A DNA stretch of 64,000 bases from Lentisalinibacter salinarum (GTDB lineage Bacteria; Pseudomonadota; Gammaproteobacteria; Steroidobacterales; Woeseiaceae). Shown here piece after piece: positions 6,792-15,424 of the stretch. Location of the stretch: assembly GCF_040706555.1 (NCBI RefSeq), contig NZ_JAPDRH010000001.1, positions 372,001 through 436,000 of the forward strand. Reading direction: 5' to 3'. A program made the translations under genes and the position numbers. The first letter of the stretch is position 1. Each line of letters starts with the position of its first letter. The notes under the pieces were generated by a model. That model ran no database searches. It was not told the origin of the DNA and worked only from the letters and a program-made list of their open reading frames with translations.

Positions 6792-8276
6792 ATGAAGAAG
6801 CGTTACGAGAACATCCTCGGCACCATCGGCGACACTCCGGTCGTGAAACTCGGCCGGATGTCGCCCCCGGGCGTCGAGATCTGGGTCAAGCTGGAGGCCT
6901 TCAATCCGCTGGGTTCGGTGAAGGACCGCATGGCGCTCGCCGTCATCGAGGACGCCGAGCGCCGCGGCCTGTTGCGGCCCGGCCAGACCGTCGTGGAGGC
7001 CACCAGCGGCAACACCGGCATCGGGCTCGCCATGGTGTGTGCCCGCAAGGGTTATCCGCTGGTGGTCGTCATGGCGGAGAACTTCAGCGTGGAGCGGCGC
7101 CGCCTGATGCGCTTCCTGGGAGCGCGCGTGGTGCTGACGCCGGCGTCGGGGAAAGGCTCCGGCATGCTGGCGAAGGCCGAGGAGCTCGCCGACGCCCACG
7201 GCTGGTTCCTGTGCCGGCAGTTCGAGAACGAGGCGAATGCGGCCGCCCACAGCGAGACCACCGCCCGGGAGATCCTCAGGGATTTCGCCGGTGAGCGGCT
7301 CGACTACTGGGTCACGGGCTGCGGCACCGGCGGCACCCTGGCGGGCGTCTCGCGGGTGCTGGCCGCGGAGCGGCCCGAGACGCGCGTCGTCGTCTGCGAG
7401 CCCGACAATGCCCCGGTGCTCGGCAGCGGCCTCAGGCAGAGCCGGAACGACGACGGCTCGCCCGCAGAGAGCCATCCCCGGTTCCGGCCCCACCTGGTAC
7501 AGGGCTGGTCGCCGGACTTCATCCCGCGGCTGACCGAGACGGCGATGGACGCGGGCCTGGTCGAGCGCGTCGTGCCCGTGGCCGGCGACGACGCGCTGCG
7601 CTGCGCCCGGGATCTCGCGCGCCTCGAAGGCATCCTGGCGGGCACCTCCGGCGGAGCCACCCTGGCGGGCGCATTGACCGTCGCGGAGACCGCGCCCGCG
7701 GGGAGCGTGATCCTCTGCATGCTGCCGGACACAGGCGAGCGTTACATGTCCACGCCGCTGTTCGACGAGGTCGCGGTCGAGATGGACGAGGAGGAGCAGG
7801 CGATCTCGCGCTCGACACCGTCCTTCCGGTTCGACCGGCCCGCGGCGGCGGCGCCGCCGCCGGCGGAGGAACCGCAGGTCGACGACGAGGCGGCGGCCTT
7901 CGTGGAGCGCGTCATCGCGGACGAGCCCGTGGTGATGTTCGCGCTGGAGTGGTGCGAGTTCTGCTGGTCGGTGCGCAAGTTCTTCGAACACTGCGGGATC
8001 CCCTATCGCAGCATCGATCTGGATGCGGTTGAATGGCAGGAGGACGATCGCGGCGGCCGGATCCGGGCCGCGCTGAACGCGCGGACCGGCATGCAGACCA
8101 TCCCACAGGTGTTCGTCGGCGGCGAGCTCGTCGGCGGTTGCAGCGAGACCTTCGATGCGTTCGTCAGCGGCGAACTGCAGGCCGCGCTGAAGGACGCCGG
8201 AGTGGACTGGAACGCCGACAAAGAGACGGATCCGCACGGCTTCCTGCCGCGCTGGCTGCACTCGCGCGCCTCCTGA
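6792..8276 (+). CDS. Cysteine synthase-like PLP enzyme fused to a glutaredoxin
   Basis: Residues 1 to about 315 form a fold-type II PLP enzyme of the CysK/CysM/CBS family: the PLP lysine is Lys44 in GSVKDRM, the substrate loop is TSGNTG, and the phosphate loop is GCGTGGTLAG. A proline/alanine-rich linker (about 340-365) leads to a glutaredoxin domain with the redox motif WCEFC (Cys388, Cys391) and the cis-proline TIPQVFVGG. The reaction is probably O-acetylserine (or a related substrate) plus sulfide or another thiol to a cysteine derivative; the attached glutaredoxin could reduce or deliver the sulfur. The ATG at 6792 follows GGAGGCGGCG. At 494 residues it is much longer than ordinary CysK (about 310). 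Confidence 0.88.
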   Translation: MKKRYENILGTIGDTPVVKLGRMSPPGVEIWVKLEAFNPLGSVKDRMALAVIEDAERRGLLRPGQTVVEATSGNTGIGLAMVCARKGYPLVVVMAENFSVERRRLMRFLGARVVLTPASGKGSGMLAKAEELADAHGWFLCRQFENEANAAAHSETTAREILRDFAGERLDYWVTGCGTGGTLAGVSRVLAAERPETRVVVCEPDNAPVLGSGLRQSRNDDGSPAESHPRFRPHLVQGWSPDFIPRLTETAMDAGLVERVVPVAGDDALRCARDLARLEGILAGTSGGATLAGALTVAETAPAGSVILCMLPDTGERYMSTPLFDEVAVEMDEEEQAISRSTPSFRFDRPAAAAPPPAEEPQVDDEAAAFVERVIADEPVVMFALEWCEFCWSVRKFFEHCGIPYRSIDLDAVEWQEDDRGGRIRAALNARTGMQTIPQVFVGGELVGGCSETFDAFVSGELQAALKDAGVDWNADKETDPHGFLPRWLHSRAS

Positions 8277-8384
8277 CCGGCCCGTCACAGGAAGGGACAT
8301 CCATGCCATACTGAGTGGCGGGCATCGCGGCGGCAAGCCGGTTACGATCTGATGCCCACGGCGATGCGCGGGGGGCGATCAGGC

Positions 8385-10739
8385 GTGAACAGGCAGTCAC
8401 TGCAGGAAACGGCACTGGAGTCGGGAGCGGCGGATTCACCCTGGCCCGACGAGGGGCACGGCAGTGTCGTTTTCCTGCTCGACGCCCCCGACCGGTTCGA
8501 ACACAAGCTGCTCAGGGACTGGATCGAGTCCACCCGCCCGGCGGCCGAGAAGACTGACTATCGCCTGTTCGACCTGCCCCAGGATGGCGAGGGCCTCGCC
8601 GGCCTGGATGACATGGAACCGGATACGTGGCTGCAGCCCGTGCGCATCGTCTGGCTGCCCGCGGAGCGGGACGAAGGAGGGAGCCTGCTGCGGGATTTCT
8701 TTTTCGCGTGGACCGAGCGGCCGACCCTGTTCAGCCGCCGCAGGATCGCCCGCGGCCAGCCGGACCGCATGCGCTTCATCGCCGGTCAGGGGGCGCCGCT
8801 GGAGGACCTGAGGCAGCGCTATCGGGACCAGCACGGCAGCGACGCGCCGACGGTGGGACTGTCGGATTTCGTCCGCCGCCAAGCACTCATAACGCTGGAG
8901 CGGGCGGAGCGCGTCGCCCGCGGTACGCGCTACAAGGTGGCCAGGCTGCTGCCGAAGGACGTATTCGCCAACCGGGAATTCCGCGAACAGCTGGCCAACC
9001 TGGCGCAGCAGCGCGACGAGAGCGTGCAGAAGGTGACCGACAAGGCGGGCGACTACCTGGAGGAGATGGCCGCCCGGCAGACGCCGTTCTCTCTGGACCT
9101 CGCCATGGCCATCTACCGGGCGGCCGCGCGCAGCAATCACGACCCGGAGATCGACGTGGACGAGGAGCAGCTGCGCCATGTCGCAGAGCTGCTCGGCAGC
9201 CGGCCGGTCGCCTTTCTGATCAGCCACAAGTCCATGCTGGACACGATCGCGCTGTCGATCGTGCTGTTCGACGCCAACCTGCCGCTGCCGCTGACCTTCG
9301 GCGGCATCAATCTGAACACGCCGGGGCTGGGGGCGCTCGGCCGGCGCGCCGGCATCATCTTCCTGCGCCGCTCGTTCCAGGACAACGAGATCTACAAGGC
9401 GACCTTCCGCCGTTACATCGACTATCTGATCGACAAGCGCTTCTCGCTCCTGTGGGCGCTGGAGGGCACGCGCTCGCGCACGGGCAAGCTGCTGCCGCCG
9501 CGCTACGGCCTGTTCAACTACGTGGTCGAGTCCATCCTGCGCACCCAGCTGCTCGACGTGGCGTTCGTGCCGGTGTCGGTGACCTACGACCAGATCACGG
9601 AAGTGGAGGACTACGCCACCGAGCAGCGCGGCCACGCCAAGAAGCCCGAGGGGGCGACCTGGATCGTGCGCTTCCTGCGCTCCTCGGCGCCGCACGGCCG
9701 CATCTTCCTGCGCTTCGGCGAGGAGCTGGCGCTGACCGACCTGGCGCCCCGGGACAGCCTCGAGGCGGGGCCGGACGAGTCGGAAAAGCAGTTGCTGGTG
9801 CAGAATCTCGCGCTGCAGGTCGCCTTCCGCATGAATGCGGCCACGCCGATTACCGCCACCGCCATCGTCACGCTGATCCTGCTCGCCGCCGGCAACCGGG
9901 CGCTGAGCCTGAAGGAGATCGGCTTCCTCACCCGGGTCGGCATGAGCCTCGTGCGGCGTCGCCATCTCGAGATTGCGGGCGACCCGGACTTCCGCCAGCC
10001 GGAGACGCTGCCGGCTACGCTGGAGCAGCTGCGCTCCACCGGCATCGTGACCTTCTTCGACGAGGGCACGGAGCGGCTCTACGCCATCACGCCCGACCAG
10101 CACCTGAAGGCCGCCTATTACCGCAACACGGCCATCCATCATTTCGTGCTGGACGCGCTGGTGGAGGTGGCCCTGTACCGTGCCGCCGGCGCCCCGGAGA
10201 GCGAGCGCGAGGCGGCGCTGTTCGCGCTACTGGAAGAGCTGCGGGAGTTGTTCCTGTTCGACTTCTACTTCCCGCGCCGCCAGGACTATCCGGCGGCGGT
10301 GCAGGCGGTACTGGAGGAGCGTTTCCCGAGCTGGCGCGAGGCGCTCGCGGGCGGGGAGGAAGGCGTCGTGCGGGTGCTGCGCCAGAGCCGGCTGCTGCTG
10401 GCCCACGCCGTGCTGAGGTCCTTCGCCGATGCCTACCGGGTGGTGGCCCGGGCGCTGGCCGAGGCCGGCACCGAGGCCGTCGATGACCGGCCCGCCTTCG
10501 TGTCCGGCTGCCTGAAACTCGGTCGGCAGATGCGTCTGCAGGGTCGGCTCTTTTCCGAGGAGTCCGTGTCGAAATCGCTGTACGAGACGGCGCTGAAGCT
10601 GGCGGCGCATCGCGACCTGCTGCAGGGCGGCGGCGCCGCCGCCGAAGGCCGGCAGGCCCTGCTGACCGAGTTGCGCGAGGTGCGGCGCGCGCTGGACGGG
10701 ATCCTGGCGATTACGCTGAACGGGTCGGGGGAGAATTGA
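8385..10739 (+). CDS. PlsB-like glycerol-3-phosphate acyltransferase
   Basis: Predicted to acylate sn-1 of glycerol-3-phosphate (or a related polyol phosphate) at the inner membrane. The four acyltransferase blocks are in order: SHKSMLD (the HxxxxD motif, His about 281), GGINLN...GIIFLRR, EGTRSRTGKLLPP and FVPVSVTYDQI. Total length (about 784-795 residues) is close to E. coli PlsB. The start is uncertain: the GTG at 8385 follows GGGGGGCGA, while an ATG at 8352 lacks a clear ribosome site. A shorter paralogue lies at 29419-31152. A REP palindrome and then a CTTGCA-type operator follow the stop codon. Confidence 0.85.
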   Translation: MNRQSLQETALESGAADSPWPDEGHGSVVFLLDAPDRFEHKLLRDWIESTRPAAEKTDYRLFDLPQDGEGLAGLDDMEPDTWLQPVRIVWLPAERDEGGSLLRDFFFAWTERPTLFSRRRIARGQPDRMRFIAGQGAPLEDLRQRYRDQHGSDAPTVGLSDFVRRQALITLERAERVARGTRYKVARLLPKDVFANREFREQLANLAQQRDESVQKVTDKAGDYLEEMAARQTPFSLDLAMAIYRAAARSNHDPEIDVDEEQLRHVAELLGSRPVAFLISHKSMLDTIALSIVLFDANLPLPLTFGGINLNTPGLGALGRRAGIIFLRRSFQDNEIYKATFRRYIDYLIDKRFSLLWALEGTRSRTGKLLPPRYGLFNYVVESILRTQLLDVAFVPVSVTYDQITEVEDYATEQRGHAKKPEGATWIVRFLRSSAPHGRIFLRFGEELALTDLAPRDSLEAGPDESEKQLLVQNLALQVAFRMNAATPITATAIVTLILLAAGNRALSLKEIGFLTRVGMSLVRRRHLEIAGDPDFRQPETLPATLEQLRSTGIVTFFDEGTERLYAITPDQHLKAAYYRNTAIHHFVLDALVEVALYRAAGAPESEREAALFALLEELRELFLFDFYFPRRQDYPAAVQAVLEERFPSWREALAGGEEGVVRVLRQSRLLLAHAVLRSFADAYRVVARALAEAGTEAVDDRPAFVSGCLKLGRQMRLQGRLFSEESVSKSLYETALKLAAHRDLLQGGGAAAEGRQALLTELREVRRALDGILAITLNGSGEN

Positions 10740-10772
10740 GGCGAGATTCGGGTTGGGAAATGGGGCAAGGAA

Positions 10773-10794
10773 TCGGGCCTGAAGGCCCTCCTAC
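10773..10794 (-). repeat. REP palindrome, copy 1
   Basis: On the minus strand this is GTAG followed by GAG and the hairpin GGGCCTTCAGGCCC. It is one of eight copies in the window (others at 31149, 38081, 38117, 42041, 42301, 42350 and 42431). Confidence 0.9.
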
Positions 10795-10802
10795 AGCGAT
10801 GG

Positions 10803-10818
10803 CTTGCACAACAAGACC
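10803..10818 (+). promoter_or_regulatory. Catabolic-regulon box 1
   Basis: CTTGCACAACAAGACC matches the consensus CTTGCATAANWAGACT found before most catabolic units of this window. It lies 57 bases before the PaaN-type gene. Confidence 0.65.
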
Positions 10819-10875
10819 GTGCGTACCTAGAATCGTGGATCACCCCTGTTTGAGAGGAGTCGGGTCTGGCGAGCC

Positions 10876-12570
10876 ATGAATAGTCTGTTCGAGAAACATC
10901 GCGGGACGCTCGAGAAGGCAGTGGATGCCTGCGAGAAGCGTTATGCCTGGACGGCGTACCCGGAATCGCCCAGTAGCAAGATTCACGGCAGGGAGATTCC
11001 CGCTGCCGGGCTCGCGGCCTACGAGTCGATGCTGGGCCGGCCGTTCGAGATCGAGCTGCCCGGCACCGTCGGCGAGGTGGGCGAGGAGGTCTCGCCGCTC
11101 ACCGGCGAGGCGCTCGGCATCACCTACCCGAAGCTCGACCCTGACCGGGCATTCGCTTCGGTCAAGGAGGCCCAGCGCGCGTGGCGCCGGCTGCCCACCG
11201 AGGAGCGCGTCGGCGTCTGTCTGGAGATGCTGGACCGGCTGGGCAGCGCCGAGTCGCTGTTCGTCAATGCCCACGCCACCGTCCACACGGCCGGCCAGAG
11301 CTTCATCATGGCCTTCGCCGGCTGCGGCGCCAATGCGCTGGACCGGGGCCTGGAGGCGCTGGCCTACGCCTGGAAGGCCATGGACGACGTGCCGCGCGAG
11401 GCGACCTGGCAGCGCCGGTTCGGCGCCGGGCCGGAGACCGAGCTCGAGAAGCGCTACCGCATCATGCCCCGCGGCATCGGCGTGGTGATCACCTGTGCCA
11501 CGTTCCCGCAGTGGAACGGCTATCCGGCCATCATGGCGGATCTCGCCACGGGCAACGGCGTCATCGTCAAGCCGCATCCGAAGACCACGCTGCCGGTGGC
11601 GATCTTCGTGCGCACCATGCGCGAGGTGCTCGCCGAGGCAGGCCACGACCCGGACCTGGTCCTGATGGCGGCGGACACGGAGGCGGAGCCGAACACGCTG
11701 GAGCTGATCCGCCATCCGGACTGCGCCATCATCGATTTCACCGGCGGCCCCCGCTTCGGCGGCTGGATCGAGCAGCACTGCGCCGACAAGCTCGTCTTCA
11801 CGGAGACCGCCGGCTGCAATTCGGTGGTGGTGGAATCCACCGACGACTTCGACGGCATGCGCCGCGCCATCGCCCATTCGCTGTGCCAGGCGTCAGCCCA
11901 GATGTGCACGAGCGTGCAGAACATCTTCGTGCCCCGCGGCGGCATCGAGGCCGGCGGGCGGCATCTCTCCTTCGATGAGGTGGCCGCCGGTATCGTGGAT
12001 GCCGTGGAGGAGTTCCTCGCCAACCCGAAGCAGGCGGGCAACCTGTGCGGTGCGCTGGTGGACCCCCGCATCCTTGAGAGCATCGACCGCATCCGCGACG
12101 GCGTGCGTGACCGCGGGCGTATCCTGCGCGACTCCGGGCCCTACGAACATCCCGACTACCCGGATGCGCGTACGGCCACGCCGTTGATCGTGCAGGTGGA
12201 CACCGACGCCGGCGACCTGTTCGGCGAGGAGCACTTCGGGCCGATCTCCTTCGTCATCGCCGCCGACGATGCCGACGCCGGGCTGGCCCGGGCGACCGAC
12301 GACGTGCGCGCCCACGGCGCGATCACATCCCACGTCTATTCCACGAACGATGCCTTCCTGGCCCGCGCGGAGGATGCCTACCATGACGCCGGCGCCTCGC
12401 TGTCGTGCAACCTCATCGGCATGCCCATCAATTTCGCCGCCGCGTACAGCGACTTCCACGTCACCGGTCTGAACCCGGCGGGCAACGCCTGTCTCGCCGA
12501 CCTCGATTTCGTGACCCGGCGCTTCCGCTGGGTGCAGACCCGCTGGCCACGCACCTCCGATGCCGCCTGA
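10876..12570 (+). CDS. paaN: PaaN-type aldehyde dehydrogenase
   Basis: A 564-residue member of the aldehyde dehydrogenase superfamily that resembles the proteins annotated 'phenylacetic acid degradation protein PaaN': it has the characteristic N-terminus LFEKHRGTLEKAV and ends with the RWVQTRWP region. The catalytic cysteine is Cys344 (AQMCTSVQN) and the general-base glutamate Glu310 (FTETAGCNS). It probably oxidises an aldehyde or semialdehyde to an acid or CoA ester with NAD(P)+. No other phenylacetate genes are present, so a phenylacetate role is not supported by context. The SDR gene downstream overlaps it by 11 bases. A regulon box lies upstream. Confidence 0.82.
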   Translation: MNSLFEKHRGTLEKAVDACEKRYAWTAYPESPSSKIHGREIPAAGLAAYESMLGRPFEIELPGTVGEVGEEVSPLTGEALGITYPKLDPDRAFASVKEAQRAWRRLPTEERVGVCLEMLDRLGSAESLFVNAHATVHTAGQSFIMAFAGCGANALDRGLEALAYAWKAMDDVPREATWQRRFGAGPETELEKRYRIMPRGIGVVITCATFPQWNGYPAIMADLATGNGVIVKPHPKTTLPVAIFVRTMREVLAEAGHDPDLVLMAADTEAEPNTLELIRHPDCAIIDFTGGPRFGGWIEQHCADKLVFTETAGCNSVVVESTDDFDGMRRAIAHSLCQASAQMCTSVQNIFVPRGGIEAGGRHLSFDEVAAGIVDAVEEFLANPKQAGNLCGALVDPRILESIDRIRDGVRDRGRILRDSGPYEHPDYPDARTATPLIVQVDTDAGDLFGEEHFGPISFVIAADDADAGLARATDDVRAHGAITSHVYSTNDAFLARAEDAYHDAGASLSCNLIGMPINFAAAYSDFHVTGLNPAGNACLADLDFVTRRFRWVQTRWPRTSDAA

Positions 12571-13459
12571 GGCCGCGTCGTTCGAGGGCCGGGTGGTCGT
12601 CATCACCGGCGCCGGCAAGGGACTCGGCCGCGCCTATGCCCGCTACCTGGCGGCGCAGGGCGCGCGGGTGGTGGTGAACAACCGCAGCCACGCGGGTGAG
12701 GAGCAGGCCTCGGCGGACCGGGTCGTGGACGAGATCCGTGCCGCCGGCGGCGAGGCCGTGGCGGACTACTCCGAGATCACCGAGGCCTGCGCCGGCGAGC
12801 GGCTGCTGGAACTGGCGCTCGACACCTGGGGCAGACTCGACGCCCACATCGCCAACGCGGGTGTCTCCGAGGGCCGGAGCTTCCACAAACAGAGCATCGA
12901 GGAGTTCCGGCGCAACTTCGAGGTGAACCTCTTCGGCACGGTGAACGTGCTGCACCCGTTGTTCCGGCATCTCTACGATCAGCGCGGCGGTGCCGTGCTG
13001 CTCAGCACCTCGGTGGCCGGACTCTACGGCGAGCACGGGCTGCCGGCGTATTCATCGTCGAAGGCGGCGCTGCTCGGCCTCACCTACGCGCTGGCCCACG
13101 AGGGCGCCGGGCGGGACGTGCGGGTGAACGCCATCGCGCCCTACGCGGCGACGCAGATGACCGAGGCCCACCTGCCCGAGACGCTGCGCGAGCGCATGGC
13201 GCCGGACTACGTGGCGCCGGTGGCTGCCTGGCTGGTCAGCGAACGCTGCGCCCTGAACGGCGAGATCGTGATTTCCGGAGCCGGCAAGATCGCCCGCGCC
13301 CGCATGCAGGAGACCGACGGGCGTTGGATGCAGAGCGCGGATGGGGCCGCGGCCGGCGCCGTGCTGGAGGAACTGGCCGCGCTGCCCTTCGATGCCCACG
13401 CGCCGGCGGCGGTGGAGCATTTCCGCCGCTTCGTCGCCGGCGCGCCCGCGACGGGCTGA
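12560..13459 (+). CDS. Short-chain dehydrogenase/reductase (MFE-2-like)
   Basis: A 299-residue NAD(P)-dependent oxidoreductase. The Rossmann motif GAGKGLGR is near residue 16, NAGVSEG near 97, and the catalytic pair is Tyr164-x3-Lys168 in YSSSK. The glycine motif and the insertion VVVNNRSHAGEEQ resemble the dehydrogenase domain of peroxisomal multifunctional enzyme 2 and bacterial (3R)-hydroxyacyl-CoA dehydrogenases, which suggests a hydroxyacyl-CoA or cyclic alcohol substrate. The C-terminal 50 residues extend beyond a minimal SDR. It overlaps the PaaN-type gene and is translationally coupled to it. Confidence 0.85.
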   Translation: MPPEAASFEGRVVVITGAGKGLGRAYARYLAAQGARVVVNNRSHAGEEQASADRVVDEIRAAGGEAVADYSEITEACAGERLLELALDTWGRLDAHIANAGVSEGRSFHKQSIEEFRRNFEVNLFGTVNVLHPLFRHLYDQRGGAVLLSTSVAGLYGEHGLPAYSSSKAALLGLTYALAHEGAGRDVRVNAIAPYAATQMTEAHLPETLRERMAPDYVAPVAAWLVSERCALNGEIVISGAGKIARARMQETDGRWMQSADGAAAGAVLEELAALPFDAHAPAAVEHFRRFVAGAPATG

Positions 13460-13494
13460 TCGGGCGGGCTGCCGTCCGGACCGGCCGACCGGGC

Positions 13495-14448
13495 TCAGGG
13501 CACCCGCTTCGCGGCCTCGTATTCCTCGGCGATGGCGTCGACGATGTCGGCGAGCGGCTCCACCTTGTGGATGGTGCCCACGCCCTGGCCGGCCGACCAG
13601 ACGTCCTTCCAGGCCTTCTTCTCGGACAGGTTCATGCCTGTGCCGGCCTCCAGGCTGTCCGGATCCAGGCCGGCAGCCTCGATGCTCTGGCGCATGTAAT
13701 AGGCGTGGGCGCCGGTGAAGAAGTCGGTGAGCACCAGGTCCGGGAACACCGAGTCGACGACCATCTGCTTGTATTCCTCGGAGGCGATGCTCTCCTCGGC
13801 GGCGATGAAGCGGGTGCCCATGTAGCCGAGATCCGCGCCGAGCACCTCCGCCGCGCGCACGGCCCGCCCGTCGCCGATGGCGCCGGCCAGTATCAGGATG
13901 CCGTCGAAGAATTCCCGCACGGCCGGGACGAAGGCGAAGCCCGCCATGTGTCCGGTGTGGCCGCCGGCGCCGGCGGAGACCAGGGCCAGGCCGTCGACGC
14001 CCACTGCGGCCGCCTTGCGCGCGTACTCGACGCTGTTCACGTCGGCGATCACCAGGCCGCCCCAGCCGTGCACCGCGTCCACCACGTCCTTCGGGCTACC
14101 GAGCGCCGTGATGACGATGGGCGGGCGGTATTTCTCGAGGATGGCCAGTTCCTGGTCCAGCCGGTCGTAGGTGCGATGCACGACCAGGTTCATGGCCCAG
14201 GCATCGGTGGCGCCGGCAATCTGGTCGCGGCGGAAGCCGGCCAGCCGCTCGCTGATGGTCGAGACCCACTCCTCGAACACGTCGATGGTGCGGGCATTCG
14301 GCGCCGGGAACGAGCCAAGCACCCCCGAGCGGGCGGCGGCCACCACCATGTCCGGGCCGGAAACGAGGAACATGGGCGCTACGACGACCGGCAGGCGCAG
14401 GCCCGCACGGATCTCGTCGAAGCGCTGTCGTGCGCTGGCGTGTGTCAT
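13495..14448 (-). CDS. Nitronate monooxygenase-like FMN protein
   Basis: A 317-residue TIM-barrel flavoprotein of the 2-nitropropane dioxygenase/NPD family. The N-terminus has PVVVAPMFLVSGPDMVVAAA, the barrel contains ALVSAGAGGHTG (about residue 155) for the FMN phosphate, and MGTRFIAAEES (about 211) is typical of the family. In catabolic clusters such proteins often act on enoyl-CoA or cyclic enone substrates rather than nitroalkanes; that is inference here. It is divergent from the DUF1295 gene, with a regulon box between them at 14524-14539. Confidence 0.85.
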   Translation of the reverse strand: MTHASARQRFDEIRAGLRLPVVVAPMFLVSGPDMVVAAARSGVLGSFPAPNARTIDVFEEWVSTISERLAGFRRDQIAGATDAWAMNLVVHRTYDRLDQELAILEKYRPPIVITALGSPKDVVDAVHGWGGLVIADVNSVEYARKAAAVGVDGLALVSAGAGGHTGHMAGFAFVPAVREFFDGILILAGAIGDGRAVRAAEVLGADLGYMGTRFIAAEESIASEEYKQMVVDSVFPDLVLTDFFTGAHAYYMRQSIEAAGLDPDSLEAGTGMNLSEKKAWKDVWSAGQGVGTIHKVEPLADIVDAIAEEYEAAKRVP

Positions 14449-14523
14449 CCCCCCACCCCGAGGTTGTTTTCCGTATTTCTGAGGTTGGCCGTCACCTGGC
14501 CGTCACGGATTGGCAATCAGTGA

Positions 14524-14539
14524 CTTTCACGAATAGACT
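14524..14539 (+). promoter_or_regulatory. Catabolic-regulon box 2
   Basis: CTTTCACGAATAGACT fits the consensus CTTGCATAANWAGACT with two differences in the first half and a perfect second half. It lies between the divergent nitronate-monooxygenase-like gene and the DUF1295-regulator operon, so it could control the regulator's own operon. Confidence 0.65.
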
Positions 14540-14590
14540 AACACAGGTTTTTCCAAATGGCGCAACCCTGCGGGCGCCGGGGGAGGGATT

Positions 14591-15424
14591 ATGGAGCCGC
14601 TCTGGCAGGATACGGGCCTGGTCTTGCTGGTCAACCTGGGTGTCACCATGGGGGCCGTGATCGCGCTCTGGCTGATCAGCATCCCGCTGCGCGACGTCAG
14701 CATCATCGACATGGCTTTCGCGATGATCCTGCTGAGCGTGGCGGGGGTCACCTACGCGATGACGGACGGCGCCGAGCCGCGCAAGAATCTGATCCTGGTG
14801 CTGGTGGCGTTGTGGGCCGTGCGCATCACCGTCCATCTGGTGCGGCGCAACTGGGGCCACGGCGAGGACCCGCGCTACACCAAGCTGCGCAGCTGGGTGA
14901 ACGACGACCGCGCCTTCATCTGGCTGAGCCTCCGACAGGTGTTCCTGCTGCAGGGCATCGTGCTCTGGCTGGTCTCGCTGCCGATCCAGGTGGGGCAGAT
15001 CTACGCCCAACCGGCGAGCCTCGGCATCGCGGCTTTCGCCGGCGCCGCCCTTTGGCTGGTGGGCTTCGTGTTCGAGACGGTGGCCGATCATCAATTGGCC
15101 CGCTTCCGGGCCGATCCGGCGAACAAGGGCAGGGTGCTCGACACCGGGCTGTGGCGCTACTCCCGGCACCCGAATTACTTCGGCGAACTCTGCGTCTGGT
15201 GGGGGCTGTTCCTGATCGCCTGCGACAATCCGTGGGGTTTGCTGACCATAATCGGCCCGATCGGCTACACTTACCTCATCGTGAACGTCACCGGACAGCG
15301 TACGCTGGACAAGAAGATGGCGCGGGAGAAACCGGGGTACAGGGACTACATGGAGAAGACCAGCGGGATGATCCCCCTGCCGCCGCGACGCTCGACGAAC
15401 GGCGGGGGCGATGACAGCCAGTAG
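14591..15424 (+). CDS. DUF1295 membrane protein (steroid 5-alpha-reductase-like fold)
   Basis: A 277-residue polytopic membrane protein with about six or seven hydrophobic segments. The C-terminal half carries the family signature GLWRYSRHPNYFGE...WW (about 189-205), shared with DUF1295, steroid 5-alpha-reductase and isoprenylcysteine methyltransferase-like proteins, which bind NAD(P)H. A reductase acting on a lipophilic enone is plausible but unproven. An in-frame GTG/ATG further upstream is not needed: the ATG at 14591 follows GGGAGGGATT. The gene overlaps the tandem-HxlR regulator by 14 bases. A second copy is at 40294-41088. Confidence 0.8.
   Translation: MEPLWQDTGLVLLVNLGVTMGAVIALWLISIPLRDVSIIDMAFAMILLSVAGVTYAMTDGAEPRKNLILVLVALWAVRITVHLVRRNWGHGEDPRYTKLRSWVNDDRAFIWLSLRQVFLLQGIVLWLVSLPIQVGQIYAQPASLGIAAFAGAALWLVGFVFETVADHQLARFRADPANKGRVLDTGLWRYSRHPNYFGELCVWWGLFLIACDNPWGLLTIIGPIGYTYLIVNVTGQRTLDKKMAREKPGYRDYMEKTSGMIPLPPRRSTNGGGDDSQ

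Noticed and set aside
10876..12570. Assigning the cluster to phenylacetate degradation because of the PaaN-type gene
   Set aside because: No paaABCDE, paaG, paaZ or paaK genes are present, and the PaaN name covers a family of uncertain role.
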